DNA from: Halolactibacillus miurensis
GTDB taxonomy: Bacteria > Bacillota > Bacilli > Bacillales > Amphibacillaceae
DNA: 64,000 nucleotides
Direction: 5' to 3'
NCBI RefSeq assembly: GCF_900116255.1
Contig: NZ_FPAI01000005.1
Coordinates: forward strand, 98,143-162,142
Of this stretch, positions 39,416-51,728 are shown one piece after another (within the stretch, counting starts at the first letter, position 1; every line of letters starts with the position of its first letter). Under the pieces are notes generated by a model. It was not told where the DNA came from. It did not search any database and saw only the letters and a list, made by a program, of their open reading frames with translations. Position numbers and translations under genes: made by a program.

Positions 39416-39419
39416 TTAA

Positions 39420-41087
39420 TTATACTTCCATAATGATTGGTAAAATCATTGGACGGCGTTTTGTTTTTTCGAATAAGAAAGGTTGAATCGTATCAGTAAT
39501 TTCGTTTTTAATTTCAGACCATTGGGTCGTTTTTCTTTCCATTACTTTAGATACGTGTTTCTCTACAAGTTTCTGTGCTTCATTGATTAGATCTTCAGAT
39601 TCGCGCATATAAACAAATCCGCGTGAAATGATATCTGGACCAGAAGCAATCTTGAATTCTTTCATGTTGATGCTGACAACAACAATCACGAGACCTTCTT
39701 CGGATAGAATGCGACGATCGCGTAACACAATGTTTCCGATGTCGCCAATGCCGCTACCGTCAATGTAGACAGAACCTGAAGGGATTTTACCTGCAAGTTG
39801 GGCATGATCCTTACCTAAAGCGAGGACATCTCCATTGTCCATAACGAAACAGTTCTCTTGTGGTACGTCACAACTCACTGCATGTTTCACGTGTTCCATT
39901 TGCATGCGGTATTCACCGTGAATAGGCATGAAGAAACGAGGACGTAAAAGACGTAACATTAATTTTTGTTCTTCTTGTGCCCCGTGACCAGATGTATGAA
40001 TATCATTCAGTGGTCCGTGAATCACTTCAGCACCGGCACGATAAAGACTGTTAATCATACGTGAGACGCTTAATGTGTTACCTGGGATAGGCGAAGAACT
40101 AAAGACAACCGTATCATTAGGAATAATTGAAATTTGACGGTGCGTCCCATTGGCAATCCGTGATAAGGCTGCCATGGGTTCACCTTGTGAACCCGTACAA
40201 AGAATGGTCACTTCATTCGCTGGTAAGCGATTGATTTGATGATGTTCAATAAATGTATCATCTGGTGCGTTAATATAGCCAAGTTCGCGGCCAATGGCAA
40301 TGGAGTTCTCCATACTACGACCAAACACAGCTACTTTACGATTATGATTAACGGCGCCTTCAACCATTTGTTGGAGACGATAAATATTTGATGCGAATGT
40401 CGCAAAAATTACCCGTCCGTCCACACGGCTGAAGATATCATTAATACTTTGTCCAACGACACGCTCGGACATCGTAAATCCTGGCACTTCAGCATTCGTT
40501 GAATCTGACAGTAAGCATAACACGCCTTCTTTGCCGATTTCAGCCATCTTAGCTAAGTTGGCTGGTTCACCAACTGGGGTGAAGTCAAATTTAAAGTCAC
40601 CGGTATGCACAATGTTTCCTGGTGGTGTTTTAACGACGATACCGTAAGAATCAGGAATACTGTGGGTTGTTCTAAAGAATGACACCGATGTTTTTCTGAA
40701 CTTGATGATATCTTCTTCTTGATAGATATTTAGTTTGGCTGAACGTAATAAGCCGTGTTCATCCAGTTTGTTTTTAATGAGACCCATCGCTAATTTACCA
40801 GCGTAAATAGGGATATTTATTTCTTTTAGCAAGTATGGGATACCGCCGATATGGTCTTCGTGACCATGAGTAATAAACAGACCTTTAATTTTATCTTGAT
40901 TTTGGATTAAATACGTATAGTCAGGTATTACGTAATCGATACCTAACAGTTCATCTTCTGGAAATTTGATCCCTGCATCAATAAGGATAATTTCATCTTG
41001 GAATTGAACGCCATATGTGTTTTTACCAATTTCGCCTAAACCGCCAATGGCAAACACAGCTGTTTGATCATTTTTTACAAATTTCAT
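39420..41087 (-). CDS. rnjA: Ribonuclease J1
   Basis: 555 residues, exact family length. Metallo-beta-lactamase core HGHEDHIGG (binuclear zinc), HTGDFKFD, beta-CASP domain with [10 protein letters not shown], and [10 protein letters not shown] near the end. It is the 5'-3' exo- and endoribonuclease of mRNA decay and rRNA maturation. It starts 3 nt after rpoY, with its ribosome binding site inside rpoY. Confidence 0.97.
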   Translation of the reverse strand: MKFVKNDQTAVFAIGGLGEIGKNTYGVQFQDEIILIDAGIKFPEDELLGIDYVIPDYTYLIQNQDKIKGLFITHGHEDHIGGIPYLLKEINIPIYAGKLAMGLIKNKLDEHGLLRSAKLNIYQEEDIIKFRKTSVSFFRTTHSIPDSYGIVVKTPPGNIVHTGDFKFDFTPVGEPANLAKMAEIGKEGVLCLLSDSTNAEVPGFTMSERVVGQSINDIFSRVDGRVIFATFASNIYRLQQMVEGAVNHNRKVAVFGRSMENSIAIGRELGYINAPDDTFIEHHQINRLPANEVTILCTGSQGEPMAALSRIANGTHRQISIIPNDTVVFSSSPIPGNTLSVSRMINSLYRAGAEVIHGPLNDIHTSGHGAQEEQKLMLRLLRPRFFMPIHGEYRMQMEHVKHAVSCDVPQENCFVMDNGDVLALGKDHAQLAGKIPSGSVYIDGSGIGDIGNIVLRDRRILSEEGLVIVVVSINMKEFKIASGPDIISRGFVYMRESEDLINEAQKLVEKHVSKVMERKTTQWSEIKNEITDTIQPFLFEKTKRRPMILPIIMEV

Positions 41088-41090
41088 CGG

Positions 41091-41300
41091 TTATACCGTC
41101 TCCAATATATAATCTTCAGACTGCTCTTCGTAAGCTAATTGCTCGCCTTCAAGAGTTTGGATAAACTCAATGTTGATGCCGCGATCTTTTAGTTTGTAGC
41201 GTACGTCACGCTCGTTTGATGCTTCAATGTATAGAGAATGAGTATTTTCTCTAACAGGTACTTCAGATGCTAATTCTTGATATAATACTTTAAATATCAT
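41091..41300 (-). CDS. rpoY: RNA polymerase epsilon subunit RpoY
   Basis: 69 residues, DUF1447. MIFKVLYQE and VPVRENTHSLYIEA are characteristic. It is a small RNA polymerase accessory subunit linked to RNase J1 in Bacillota. AAGGAGAG precedes the ATG. Confidence 0.95.
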   Translation of the reverse strand: MIFKVLYQELASEVPVRENTHSLYIEASNERDVRYKLKDRGINIEFIQTLEGEQLAYEEQSEDYILETV

Positions 41301-41342
41301 TTCATCTCTCCTTAATTTTTCTTTGTATTTGTCTGTTTATAC

Positions 41343-41420
41343 TTAAGCATTAGGGACACGATTTTGGTTTAATAATCTTTTCCATTTCTTGCGAAGCTTT
41401 TCTCTTAGCCGTCTTAACAT
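41343..41420 (-). CDS. Putative 25-aa cationic amphipathic peptide upstream of rpoY
   Basis: A 25-codon ORF with GAAAGGAGCTG at a suitable distance from ATG 41420. The product is strongly basic (ten Lys/Arg, one Glu) with Leu/Trp at positions 2, 5, 9, 13, 16 and 17, so an amphipathic helix is likely (RREKLRKKWKRLL-type core). It lies 42 nt upstream of rpoY in one transcript with rnjA. A promoter (TTTCAA, 16 nt, TATACT) is at 41480-41507. I recognise no homologue; it might also be a leader peptide. Confidence 0.5.
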   Translation of the reverse strand: MLRRLREKLRKKWKRLLNQNRVPNA

Positions 41421-41479
41421 GTGAAACAGCTCCTTTCAAAAAGCAAAAACTAATAATCCGATCCAACCCTTATACTTAT

Positions 41480-41507
41480 AGTATAGTACGAATTGGGCTT
41501 TTTGAAA
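41480..41507 (-). promoter_or_regulatory. Promoter of the small ORF-rpoY-rnjA operon
   Basis: Minus-strand TTTCAA (41507-41502), 16-nt spacer, TATACT (41485-41480). Confidence 0.55.
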
Positions 41508-41595
41508 ACAGTAACATCTCAGGACCGACTGGAAAACTTCCTGCAAGACTAGTGTAAACCATCATTTTCTCCCTTATACTCGATAAAAAAATTTA

Positions 41596-42153
41596 TTATT
41601 CCACATCACATGGTGTAGCGTTTTGTGGTGGTGATAATGGATTTTCTTCATTGATATGGTCATAAAACATGATGCCGTTTAAGTGGTCGATTTCGTGTTG
41701 GAATACAACGGCAGCATAACCTTTTAAGCGTAATGTCACTTCTTCACCTGAAAGTGTCGTTGCTTTTACGGTAATCCGTTTGTGACGCGGAACGATACCA
41801 GGAACTTCGCGGTCAACAGAAAGACAGCCTTCTCCAGTAGAAATATATGTTTGTTCTACTGAGTGACTGATGATCTTAGGGTTAATATAACCATCGCTAT
41901 ACAACTGTCCTTTTAAGTCTTCAAAATGGACCGCTAACATGCGTTTATTTAAACCTAACTGAGGTGCAGCAACACCCACGCCAGGACGTAAATCATATTT
42001 TTCACTTAATTCAGGGTCTTGAGAGTTTTTAACGAACTGAAGCATATCTGATAATATTTGTTTGTTTTCAGCACTAAGTGGAAGGTCCACTTCTTTCGCA
42101 ACTTCGCGTAAAGCAGGGTGTCCTTCTCTAACGATTTCTTTCATTGTTAACAT
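41596..42153 (-). CDS. def: Peptide deformylase (DefB type)
   Basis: 185 residues. The three metal-site motifs are [16 protein letters not shown] and HEIDHLNG (Fe/Zn bound by Cys and two His). It removes the formyl group from nascent N-terminal Met. AGAGGAGA precedes the ATG. It is single and divergent from ykyA. Confidence 0.97.
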   Translation of the reverse strand: MLTMKEIVREGHPALREVAKEVDLPLSAENKQILSDMLQFVKNSQDPELSEKYDLRPGVGVAAPQLGLNKRMLAVHFEDLKGQLYSDGYINPKIISHSVEQTYISTGEGCLSVDREVPGIVPRHKRITVKATTLSGEEVTLRLKGYAAVVFQHEIDHLNGIMFYDHINEENPLSPPQNATPCDVE

Positions 42154-42342
42154 ATAAATTCTCCTCTAACATATAAATTCTTTCATCACGAACAATCGAC
42201 TGTAACATAGTGTAACACATTTTTAACGATAAAGGTAAACATTCGTTTTAAAGCTAGCTATGAAAAGGGAACATGAAGGTTTAGCACGTGGGTTCTTACG
42301 ACAATAGAGATTTTTTGCTGTTTTTACACTATCATCCTATGT

Positions 42343-42348
42343 TATAAT
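42343..42348 (+). promoter_or_regulatory. ykyA promoter -10
   Basis: Perfect TATAAT with a TGT extension at 42340-42342. The -35 is weak. Confidence 0.5.
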
Positions 42349-42394
42349 GTAATCTGCATATGAAAAAAGGGCAGAATGAATGGAGGATAAAGAC

Positions 42395-43048
42395 GTGCGA
42401 TTAAAACTAGTATTAGCTGGACTACTTAGTGCCGTCATGTTAACAGCATGTTCAGGTGAGTCTACCCAAGAAGAAATTTATCAGCATTTAGAAAAATCGG
42501 TTGAACTTGAAGTGGGATTTGTTGAGCAGCAACAACCTATTAGTGAACTCGAACAACAAGAACAAGAGATTTATCAGGACATTAGTGATTTAGGTATTGA
42601 TCAATATGAAGAAATTAAAACATTAGCTGATGAAGCTATTACAACAATTGAAGAACGTGAGACATTAACCGGTAACGAACGCGCAAGCATTGACAATGCT
42701 AAAGAAGAATTCGATAAAGTCGTCCCGCTTGTTGCTGAATTAGAAGAAGCGGAATTAAAAACAGCAGCTGAAACTATGATTGAAGAAATGAACCAGCGCT
42801 ATGATGCTTTTGTTGAATTAAACGAAGCCTATAAAACGTCACTTACCCTTGATAAAGAACTGTATGAGTTACTTAAACAAGAAGATTTAGAAGAAGCAAC
42901 ATTTTCTGAACAAGTGGATGAAGTAAATGCACAGTATCAAGTTGTCGTTGAAAAAAATCAACTGTTTAATGAAGAAACAGATGCATTTAATGAAGCGAAG
43001 CGTCAGTTCTATGAGCAATCAGATTTGAATATTTCTTACGAAGAGTAA
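42395..43048 (+). CDS. ykyA: YkyA family lipoprotein
   Basis: 217 residues. Start GTG 42395 with ATGGAGGAT upstream, which makes the longer ATG 42380 part of the ribosome binding site. Signal with lipobox LTAC, then long charged helices rich in Glu/Gln (coiled coil), as in the YkyA putative cell-wall-binding lipoproteins located before pdhA in B. subtilis. Function unknown. Confidence 0.82.
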   Translation: MRLKLVLAGLLSAVMLTACSGESTQEEIYQHLEKSVELEVGFVEQQQPISELEQQEQEIYQDISDLGIDQYEEIKTLADEAITTIEERETLTGNERASIDNAKEEFDKVVPLVAELEEAELKTAAETMIEEMNQRYDAFVELNEAYKTSLTLDKELYELLKQEDLEEATFSEQVDEVNAQYQVVVEKNQLFNEETDAFNEAKRQFYEQSDLNISYEE

Positions 43049-43111
43049 GGTATTCGCTCATAAATTTAAATTAAAGTTTGATAGTAAGTTGATCAGTCAT
43101 AAAGATAGGAT

Positions 43112-43155
43112 AAAAAGACGCACGTAAACAGCTGATTGTTTGCGCGCGTCTTTTT
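43112..43155 (+). terminator. Terminator after ykyA
   Basis: A 19-nt arm starting AAAAAGACGC pairs with one ending GCGTCTTTTT across a 6-nt loop. Confidence 0.85.
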
Positions 43156-44788
<1,633 letters not shown>

Positions 44789-44791
44789 ATT

Positions 44792-45769
44792 ATGGCTCAA
44801 ATGACAATGATCCAAGCAATTACTGATGCATTACGTGTAGAACTTAAAAACGACGAGAACGTTGTACTTTTCGGTGAAGACGTTGGTAAAAACGGCGGGG
44901 TATTCCGTGCAACTGAAGGTCTTCAAGATGAATTTGGCGAAGATCGTGTATTCGATACACCACTTGCTGAGTCAGGTATTGGTGGTTTAGCGATTGGTCT
45001 TGCGACACAAGGCTTCCGCCCTGTACCAGAAATCCAATTCTTCGGCTTCGTGTATGAAGTAATGGATTCAATTAGTGGTCAAATGGCGCGTATGCGTTAC
45101 CGTTCAGGTAACACGGTCAACATGCCAATCACATTACGCTCACCATTTGGTGGTGGGGTGCACACACCTGAAATGCACGCGGATTCTTTAGAAGGTTTAA
45201 TGGCGCAACAACCAGGTCTTAAAGTGGTTATCCCTTCAAATCCATATGATGCTAAAGGGTTACTTATTTCAGCAATTCGTGATAACGATCCTGTGATCTA
45301 CTTAGAGCACATGAAACTTTACCGTTCATTCCGTGATGAGGTACCTGAAGAAGAGTACACAATCGAATTAGGTAAAGCGAATGTCAAACGTGAAGGTACA
45401 GATATCACTTTAATCGCTTATGGTGCAATGGTTCAAGCGTCAATGAAAGCGGCTGAAGAATTAGAGAAAAATGGTGTAAGTGCAGAAGTTATTGACTTAC
45501 GCACTATTGCGCCACTTGATGTTGAAACAATTGTTGAATCTGTGAAGAAAACTGGTCGTGCGGTTGTTGTTCAAGAAGCACAACGTGTGGCAGGTATCGC
45601 TTCACAAATCGTAGCTGAGATCCAAGAACGTGCTATTTTACATTTAGAAGCACCGGTTCTTCGTGTAACAGCACCAGATACGGTATATTCTTTCCCTCAA
45701 GCGGAAGAAGTATGGTTACCAAATCATAAAGATATTGTGAATAAAGCAAACGAAGCAATGAATTACTAA
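44792..45769 (+). CDS. pdhB: Pyruvate dehydrogenase E1 beta subunit
   Basis: 325 residues, transketolase pyrimidine-binding domain ([35 protein letters not shown]) and C-terminal domain ([18 protein letters not shown]). It forms the alpha2-beta2 E1 with PdhA. 3 nt after pdhA, with AAAGGAG inside pdhA. Confidence 0.97.
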   Translation: MAQMTMIQAITDALRVELKNDENVVLFGEDVGKNGGVFRATEGLQDEFGEDRVFDTPLAESGIGGLAIGLATQGFRPVPEIQFFGFVYEVMDSISGQMARMRYRSGNTVNMPITLRSPFGGGVHTPEMHADSLEGLMAQQPGLKVVIPSNPYDAKGLLISAIRDNDPVIYLEHMKLYRSFRDEVPEEEYTIELGKANVKREGTDITLIAYGAMVQASMKAAEELEKNGVSAEVIDLRTIAPLDVETIVESVKKTGRAVVVQEAQRVAGIASQIVAEIQERAILHLEAPVLRVTAPDTVYSFPQAEEVWLPNHKDIVNKANEAMNY

Positions 45770-45809
45770 TATATTCGAACGGATGAATTAACCAAGGAGG
45801 TTAGCTATA

Positions 45810-47393
45810 ATGGCTTTTGAATTTAAATTGCCGGATATCGGTGAAGGTATCCATGAAGGCGAGATTGTCAAATGGTTTGTTAAAGCCGGCGACGAAATTA
45901 ATGAAGATGATGTACTCTGTGAAGTGCAAAACGATAAATCAGTTGTAGAAATCCCATCACCCGTAAGTGGTACGGTAAAAGAAGTACATGTCGGTGAAGG
46001 TGTGGTCGCAACTGTTGGTGAAACACTTGTATCAATCGATGCAGAAGGTTATGAAGATCAAGGTTCTGATGATACAGCGTCAGAAGCAAGTGAATCAACT
46101 GAAAGTAATAGTGGACAAGGTGTCTTCGAATTCAAATTACCTGATATCGGTGAAGGTATCCATGAAGGTGAAATCGTTAAGTGGTTTGTTAAAGCTGGCG
46201 ATGAAATCAATGAAGATGATGTCCTATGTGAAGTACAAAACGATAAATCAGTCGTAGAAATCCCATCACCCGTAACTGGTACAGTAAAAGAAGTACATGT
46301 CGGTGAAGGTGTGGTTGCGACTGTCGGTGAAACACTTGTGTCAATCTTTGCTGAAGGACATGAAGCTGAAGCTACTGAGGAAGCACAAAAACAAGAAGCA
46401 CCAAAAGAAGAAGTGAAATCAGAGAAGAAAGTACCAATCGCTGGTGGTACAGTAATTGCGATGCCATCTGTTCGTAAATTTGCTCGTGATAACGATGTCG
46501 ATATTACACAAGTACAAGGTTCAGGTAAAAATGGCCGTGTCGTTAAATCTGATGTTGAAGCTTACTTAAGTGGTGATCAAGCGCCTGCGACAGAACCAGC
46601 TAAAGAAGTGGCAACTGAAGCGAAATCAGAAGCAAAAGCTGAAACAAAATCAGCATCTAAAGCTCAACCTGCAGCGGCTTCAACGGGCGACTTACCAGAA
46701 ACACGCGAGAAAATGTCTGGTATCCGTAAAGCCATCGCTAACGCAATGGTTAACTCTAAACACAAAGCACCTCACGTAACACTACATGATGAGATAGATG
46801 TAACAGAACTTGTTAACCACCGTAAGAAATTTAAACCTGTGGCACAAGAGAAAGACATCAAGTTAACGTACTTACCATACGTTGTAAAAGCACTTGTTTC
46901 TGCATTAAAACAATTTCCAGTATTAAATGCTGAAATTGATGAAAACACTGACGAAATCGTCTACAAGCATTACTACAATATTGGTATCGCAGCAGATACT
47001 GATAAAGGTCTACTTGTACCGGTCGTTAAAAATGCTGATACAAAATCTATCTTTGAAATTTCTAAAGATATTAATGAATTAGCGAAAAAAGCTCAAGATG
47101 GTAAGTTAGCGGCTGATGAAATGAAAGGTGCAGGATGCACAATCACAAATATCGGCTCAGCTGGTGGACAATGGTTCACACCGGTCATTAACTATCCTGA
47201 AGTAGCTATTTTAGGTATTGGTCGCATCCAAGAAAAAGCTGTTGTTAAAGATGGCGAAATTGTTGTTGCGCCAGTATTAGCACTCTCATTAAGCTTTGAC
47301 CACCGCATTGTTGACGGTGCGACTGCTCAATTTGCATTAAATCAAGTGAAACGTTTATTAAACGATCCACAATTAATCATGATGGAGGCGTAA
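45810..47393 (+). CDS. pdhC: Dihydrolipoamide acetyltransferase (E2) with two lipoyl domains
   Basis: 527 residues: lipoyl domain 1 (2-80, Lys43 in NDKSVVE), acidic linker, lipoyl domain 2 (105-183, Lys146), linker, peripheral-subunit-binding domain (216-254), Ala/Lys-rich linker, catalytic domain (about 295-527) with His498 in [10 protein letters not shown]. subtilis PdhC has one lipoyl domain and about 442 residues, so this is an enlarged form; the two domains are about 95% identical. It forms the complex core. AAGGAGG precedes the ATG. Confidence 0.97.
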   Translation: MAFEFKLPDIGEGIHEGEIVKWFVKAGDEINEDDVLCEVQNDKSVVEIPSPVSGTVKEVHVGEGVVATVGETLVSIDAEGYEDQGSDDTASEASESTESNSGQGVFEFKLPDIGEGIHEGEIVKWFVKAGDEINEDDVLCEVQNDKSVVEIPSPVTGTVKEVHVGEGVVATVGETLVSIFAEGHEAEATEEAQKQEAPKEEVKSEKKVPIAGGTVIAMPSVRKFARDNDVDITQVQGSGKNGRVVKSDVEAYLSGDQAPATEPAKEVATEAKSEAKAETKSASKAQPAAASTGDLPETREKMSGIRKAIANAMVNSKHKAPHVTLHDEIDVTELVNHRKKFKPVAQEKDIKLTYLPYVVKALVSALKQFPVLNAEIDENTDEIVYKHYYNIGIAADTDKGLLVPVVKNADTKSIFEISKDINELAKKAQDGKLAADEMKGAGCTITNIGSAGGQWFTPVINYPEVAILGIGRIQEKAVVKDGEIVVAPVLALSLSFDHRIVDGATAQFALNQVKRLLNDPQLIMMEA

Positions 47394-47399
47394 TCTGAT

Positions 47400-48809
47400 A
47401 TGGTAGTAGGAGATTTTCCAATTGAAATAGATACGCTTGTTGTCGGTGCGGGACCTGGTGGCTATGTAGCTGCCATCCGCGCTGCACAAACAGGTCAAAA
47501 AGTAACAATCGTAGATAAAGGTGCTCTTGGTGGTGTATGTCTTAACGTTGGGTGTATTCCTTCTAAAGCGTTAATTCAAGCGGGTCACCGTTATGAAGAA
47601 GCACATGGATCTGATGATATGGGTATTACTTCTGAAAATGTTAAAGTTGATTTTTCTAAAGTTCAAAACTGGAAAGCATCCGTCGTTAATAAATTAACAT
47701 CGGGTGTTGAAGGGTTACTTAAAGGAAATAAAGTAGATATCGTTAAAGGTGAAGTGTACTTCGTCGATCAAAACACTGTACGTGTCATGGATGAAACAAG
47801 CTCACAAACGTATATTTTCAACAACTGCATTATTGCAACAGGATCAACACCAATCGAAATCCCATCATTTAAATACTCTAAACGTATTTTAGACTCAACA
47901 GGCGCCTTAAACTTAAATGAAATTCCTAACCGTTTAGTCGTTATTGGTGGTGGTTACGTTGGTACGGAACTTGGTACAGCTTATGCTAACTTCGGTACAG
48001 AAGTAACGATCTTAGAAGGTATGGACGATATTTTAGGTGGATTTGAAAAAGATATGTCTGCCATTGTTAAGAAACGTTTGAAGAAGAAAAATGTTAAAGT
48101 TGTGACAAATGCGATGGCAAAAGCTTCTGAAGAAACAGAAGACAGTGTCAAAGTAACGTATGAAGCAAATGGTAAAGAAGAAACGATCGAAGCGGATTAC
48201 GTTCTTGTAACGGTTGGGCGTTATCCTAACACGCGTGAAATCGGCTTAGAGGAAATGGGTATTGACATGACTGACCGTGGCGTCGTGAAAATTGACAAGC
48301 AATGTCGGACAAACATTGACAATATCTATGCGATTGGTGACATTGTTGAAGGACCACCACTTGCTCATAAAGCCTCTTATGAAGGAAAAATTGCGGCTGA
48401 AGCTATTGCTGGACACAAATCTGAAATTGATTACCGCGGTATTCCTGCCGTTGTCTTCTCAGATCCGGAACTTGCGACAGTTGGTTTTACTGAAAAAGAA
48501 GCAAAAGAACAAGGGTACAATGTTAAGTCAGCTAAGTTCCCGTTTGCAGCAAATGGCCGTGCGCTTTCTTTAGGTAGTGGTGACGGATTTGTGCGTCTTG
48601 TTACACGTGAAGAAGATGGTTTAGTGATTGGCGCTCAAATTGCTGGTACAAACGCAAGTGACATGATTTCTGAATTAGGTCTTGCGATTGAATCTGGTAT
48701 GACAGCGGAAGACTTAGCGCTTACTATTCATGCTCATCCAACACTAGGTGAGATTACAATGGAAGCAGCGGAAGTTATTATGGGGACACCAATTCACGTT
48801 GTGAAGTAA
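47400..48809 (+). CDS. pdhD: Dihydrolipoamide dehydrogenase (E3)
   Basis: 469 residues. FAD motif [16 protein letters not shown], redox disulfide [18 protein letters not shown] motif [14 protein letters not shown] site [17 protein letters not shown], and HAHPTLGE with the active-site His. It reoxidises lipoamide with NAD+. Its start sits 6 nt after pdhC. Confidence 0.97.
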   Translation: MVVGDFPIEIDTLVVGAGPGGYVAAIRAAQTGQKVTIVDKGALGGVCLNVGCIPSKALIQAGHRYEEAHGSDDMGITSENVKVDFSKVQNWKASVVNKLTSGVEGLLKGNKVDIVKGEVYFVDQNTVRVMDETSSQTYIFNNCIIATGSTPIEIPSFKYSKRILDSTGALNLNEIPNRLVVIGGGYVGTELGTAYANFGTEVTILEGMDDILGGFEKDMSAIVKKRLKKKNVKVVTNAMAKASEETEDSVKVTYEANGKEETIEADYVLVTVGRYPNTREIGLEEMGIDMTDRGVVKIDKQCRTNIDNIYAIGDIVEGPPLAHKASYEGKIAAEAIAGHKSEIDYRGIPAVVFSDPELATVGFTEKEAKEQGYNVKSAKFPFAANGRALSLGSGDGFVRLVTREEDGLVIGAQIAGTNASDMISELGLAIESGMTAEDLALTIHAHPTLGEITMEAAEVIMGTPIHVVK

Positions 48810-48831
48810 TTCGTTAGCTTATTTACATTAA

Positions 48832-48868
48832 AACACCAAAATGATTTGATCATTTTGGTGTTTTTTTT
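48832..48868 (+). terminator. Terminator of the pdh operon
   Basis: AACACCAAAATGA / TCATTTTGGTGTT perfect 13-bp stem followed by T8. Confidence 0.92.
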
Positions 48869-48907
48869 ATCAATCTGTTTTATAATGGAAGGTAAGGAGG
48901 CGTTATT

Positions 48908-49792
48908 TTGAAAAAAAGACACATATGGAGTCTTTTTCTCGTGTTAGGATTGATAATGTTAACAGCTTGTCAAGACGAAGAAACGAGTGAAGAGAATCCA
49001 CAACAAGACGAAACAGAAGATGTAACACAGTCAGATGAAACAGCTGATGACACAACACCGGAAGAAGACTTATCTGATGACGATCAATCAGAAGCAGGTG
49101 ACGATGTGGAAGAAAATGAGACAAATGAAGTAGAAGAAACAGTAGAAGTAAGTTATCAAATCAATCAAGGTAATTGGCGGGTTGAACCTATTAGTGATGA
49201 GGGAGAGTCAAAAGTTGCTTTATTAACAATCGATGATGCACCAGACCAACATGCGGTTGAAATGGCCCATATTTTAAAGGAACTCGACGTACCAGCTATT
49301 TTCTTTGTGAATGGTCACTTTTTAGAAACAGAAGAAAAGCATGAGAACCTTAAAGAAATTCATGAGCTAGGCTTTTCGATTGGTAACCATACATACAATC
49401 ACCCAAATTTAAAAGATATTCCTGTGGAAGAACAACGGGAACAGTTAGTCTCACTCAATGATAAAGTAGAAGAAATTATTGGTGAACGACCGACGTTTTT
49501 CCGTGCGCCATTTGGAGCAAATACCGAGGATTCTTTAGCGATTGCTGAAGAAGAAAATATGGTTGTGATGAACTGGACGTATGGATATGACTGGGAAAAA
49601 CAATACCAAGATTCTGAAGCGTTAGCGGATATTATGGTGAATACCGAATTTTTAAATGACGGTGCTAATCTTCTCATGCACGACCGAGAATGGACGAAAA
49701 ATGCTCTAGAAACGATTGTCACAGGCTTAAGAGAAAAAGGATATACATTTGTAGACCCTCAAGCGATTAAAGGTGTTGGCGACGATATCTAA
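48908..49792 (+). CDS. Polysaccharide deacetylase lipoprotein
   Basis: 294 residues. TTG start with AAGGAGG upstream. Lipobox LTAC (Cys at 20), a very acidic low-complexity linker (about 24-80: Glu/Asp/Thr/Ser), then a NodB domain: TIDDAPD (catalytic Asp), the zinc His pair in GNHTYNHPN, FFRAPFGA and LLMHDR. It likely N-deacetylates peptidoglycan or a wall glycan outside the cell. A -10 TATAAT is at 48881. Confidence 0.86.
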   Translation: MKKRHIWSLFLVLGLIMLTACQDEETSEENPQQDETEDVTQSDETADDTTPEEDLSDDDQSEAGDDVEENETNEVEETVEVSYQINQGNWRVEPISDEGESKVALLTIDDAPDQHAVEMAHILKELDVPAIFFVNGHFLETEEKHENLKEIHELGFSIGNHTYNHPNLKDIPVEEQREQLVSLNDKVEEIIGERPTFFRAPFGANTEDSLAIAEEENMVVMNWTYGYDWEKQYQDSEALADIMVNTEFLNDGANLLMHDREWTKNALETIVTGLREKGYTFVDPQAIKGVGDDI

Positions 49793-49800
49793 TTTAAAGA

Positions 49801-49845
49801 AAAGAACCATCCGTATGTTGATATTTCACAAACGGATGGTTCTTT
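49801..49845. terminator. Bidirectional terminator, deacetylase / speA
   Basis: 14-bp perfect stem AAAGAACCATCCGT / ACGGATGGTTCTTT between convergent genes. Confidence 0.8.
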
Positions 49846-49862
49846 ATATGTTCTTAAATAGA

Positions 49863-51335
49863 TTAACGAATCGCTTGCATCTCTTTAATGACATGAATGG
49901 TTTTCAGTGATTCATCCTCTAAACCTTGAACAGGAAGACCTGCAGCGACATTTGCTTCAATATAACGTAAACTTTCATCGCTAATGATTTCTCCTGGAAT
50001 GAAGATAGGAATACCAGGAGGGTAGACCATGATGGATTCTGCACTCACCCGACCACTTGCTTCTTTTAATGGAATAACTTCCGTGTCACTATAAAAAGCT
50101 TCGCGTGGCGACATTTGTAAAACAGGAATCGGTGGCGCACTGACGTGTACTTTCTTCTCGTAGGCTTGTGTTTGATAGGTTTCTACAAGCGCTCTTAAAG
50201 CAGTAAATAAGTATTGAATCGTGTCTTTATTATCACCTGGGGTAATAATGCAAAGAATATTGTACATATCAGATAGTTCTACTTCAATTTGATAATGTTC
50301 TCGTAGCCATTTCTCTACGTCATAACCGGTTAAACCTAACTGTTTAACTGAAATGAGTATTTTCGTTGGATCATAACTGTACGTGGCATTCGTACCTAGT
50401 AAATCATCACCAGGGCAAGCTAAATAATCAAGTTGATTAATCTGTTGTCTTAGTGACTCAGCAAGTGTGAGGGTGTTCTCAATTAATTTATGGCCTTTTG
50501 TTTTTAAATACATTCTTGCGGCATCAAGTGAGGCCAGCAAGATATAAGACGTTGACGTCGTCGTTAGCATCGATAAAATGGACTGCACATGTTCTTTTTT
50601 AACGAGATCACCTTGCATATTTAAAACAGAGCTTTGTGTCATTGACCCACCTAATTTATGGACGCTCGTTGCGGCTAAGTCAGCACCAGCTGCCATTGCT
50701 GACACAGGTAATTGATCATGGAAATGAATGTGTACGCCGTGAGCTTCATCGACAAGCACAGGAATATTGTATTGGTGACTAATATCGACAATGCGCTTTA
50801 AATCAGCTGCCACACCGTAATAGGTCGGGTTAATCACAAAGACGGCTTTAGCATCTGGATGCTGTTGAATGGCATGTTCAACCGATAAGGGTGTGATACC
50901 GTGTGCAATACCGAGGCGTGTGTCGAGTTCCGGATGGACAAAGATCGGGATCGCTCCAGAAAAAATAAGGGCTGATGTTACAGATTTGTGAATATTCCGC
51001 GGAACAATGATTTTATCCCCTGGTTTACATACGCTCATGACCATCGCCATAATGGGGCTACTTGTCCCTTGGACAGAGAAAAAGGTATAATCTGCCCCGA
51101 AAGCATCTGCTGCAAGTGCCTCAGCCTCTTTAATCATCCCGCTTGGATGATGTAAGTCATCGAGTGGACTAATATTAATTAAGTCAATCGAAAGCGCATT
51201 TTTACCAATGAAATCTCTAAAAGTAGGTTCCATGCCTTGACCGTTTTTATGGCCAGGAATATGGAAAGGAACCGGATGATTATTTATATGTTTGAGTAAC
51301 CCGTCAAAAAGAGGGGTACGGTTATGTGCTTGCAT
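49863..51335 (-). CDS. speA: Arginine/Orn/Lys-type decarboxylase, SpeA-like
   Basis: 490 residues, the length of B. subtilis SpeA. PLP-lysine in SVHKLGGSMTQSS; VDEAHGVHIHF, FHIPGHKNG at the N-terminus, and a C-terminal domain with YPPGIPIFIPGE. It would decarboxylate arginine to agmatine at the head of polyamine synthesis. The position between pdhD and yktA matches B. subtilis. An extended -10 (TGCTATAAT on the minus strand, 51381-51389) is upstream. Confidence 0.92.
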   Translation of the reverse strand: MQAHNRTPLFDGLLKHINNHPVPFHIPGHKNGQGMEPTFRDFIGKNALSIDLINISPLDDLHHPSGMIKEAEALAADAFGADYTFFSVQGTSSPIMAMVMSVCKPGDKIIVPRNIHKSVTSALIFSGAIPIFVHPELDTRLGIAHGITPLSVEHAIQQHPDAKAVFVINPTYYGVAADLKRIVDISHQYNIPVLVDEAHGVHIHFHDQLPVSAMAAGADLAATSVHKLGGSMTQSSVLNMQGDLVKKEHVQSILSMLTTTSTSYILLASLDAARMYLKTKGHKLIENTLTLAESLRQQINQLDYLACPGDDLLGTNATYSYDPTKILISVKQLGLTGYDVEKWLREHYQIEVELSDMYNILCIITPGDNKDTIQYLFTALRALVETYQTQAYEKKVHVSAPPIPVLQMSPREAFYSDTEVIPLKEASGRVSAESIMVYPPGIPIFIPGEIISDESLRYIEANVAAGLPVQGLEDESLKTIHVIKEMQAIR

Positions 51336-51380
51336 TTATTGCGCTCCTTTAATAAAATAGACTAAGTGTAAAACAAAAGA

Positions 51381-51389
51381 ATTATAGCA
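51381..51389 (-). promoter_or_regulatory. speA extended -10 promoter
   Basis: Minus strand reads TGCTATAAT; no clear -35. Confidence 0.5.
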
Positions 51390-51429
51390 AAGTTTAGCTG
51401 AAATAGCTAGCAAATTATGAGGTGAAAAA

Positions 51430-51705
51430 ATGAATTTTCAATTCCCGATTGACGCAGATTGGACCACAGAAGAAATCGTGGCTGTCGTTGAGTTTCTAGA
51501 CTTAGTAGAGAAGGCATACCATCAACCGGTAGAGGCTAAAAAGTTAATGGAAAAATACCGGGCTTTTAAAACAGTCGTGCCTTCTATTGGTGAAGAAAAA
51601 CGACTTGGTCGAACATTTGAACAAGACACCGGTTACTCGTTGTATCAAACGATGAAACAAGTCAAAGACCAACCTGACCGAAAAATAAAAATGACGGTTC
51701 GCTAA
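51430..51705 (+). CDS. yktA: UPF0223 family protein YktA
   Basis: 91 residues. FPIDADWTTEEIVAVVEFLDLVEKAYHQPV and FKTVVPSIGEEKRLGR match UPF0223. Soluble helical protein; function unknown. It is divergent from speA and precedes yktB and suhB as in B. subtilis. Confidence 0.88.
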   Translation: MNFQFPIDADWTTEEIVAVVEFLDLVEKAYHQPVEAKKLMEKYRAFKTVVPSIGEEKRLGRTFEQDTGYSLYQTMKQVKDQPDRKIKMTVR

Positions 51706-51726
51706 TAAGCGGGCTGTCATTTTTTT
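51687..51726 (+). terminator. Terminator after yktA
   Basis: AAAATGACGGTTCGCT pairs imperfectly with AGCGGGCTGTCATTTT, then T-run; the yktA stop is in the loop. Confidence 0.75.
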
Positions 51727-51728
51727 CG

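Noticed and set aside
45898..46257. Frames rich in Leu/His or Met/Val/Lys in pdhC
   Set aside because: Shadows of the duplicated lipoyl domains; the repeat is a domain duplication, not a CRISPR or satellite.
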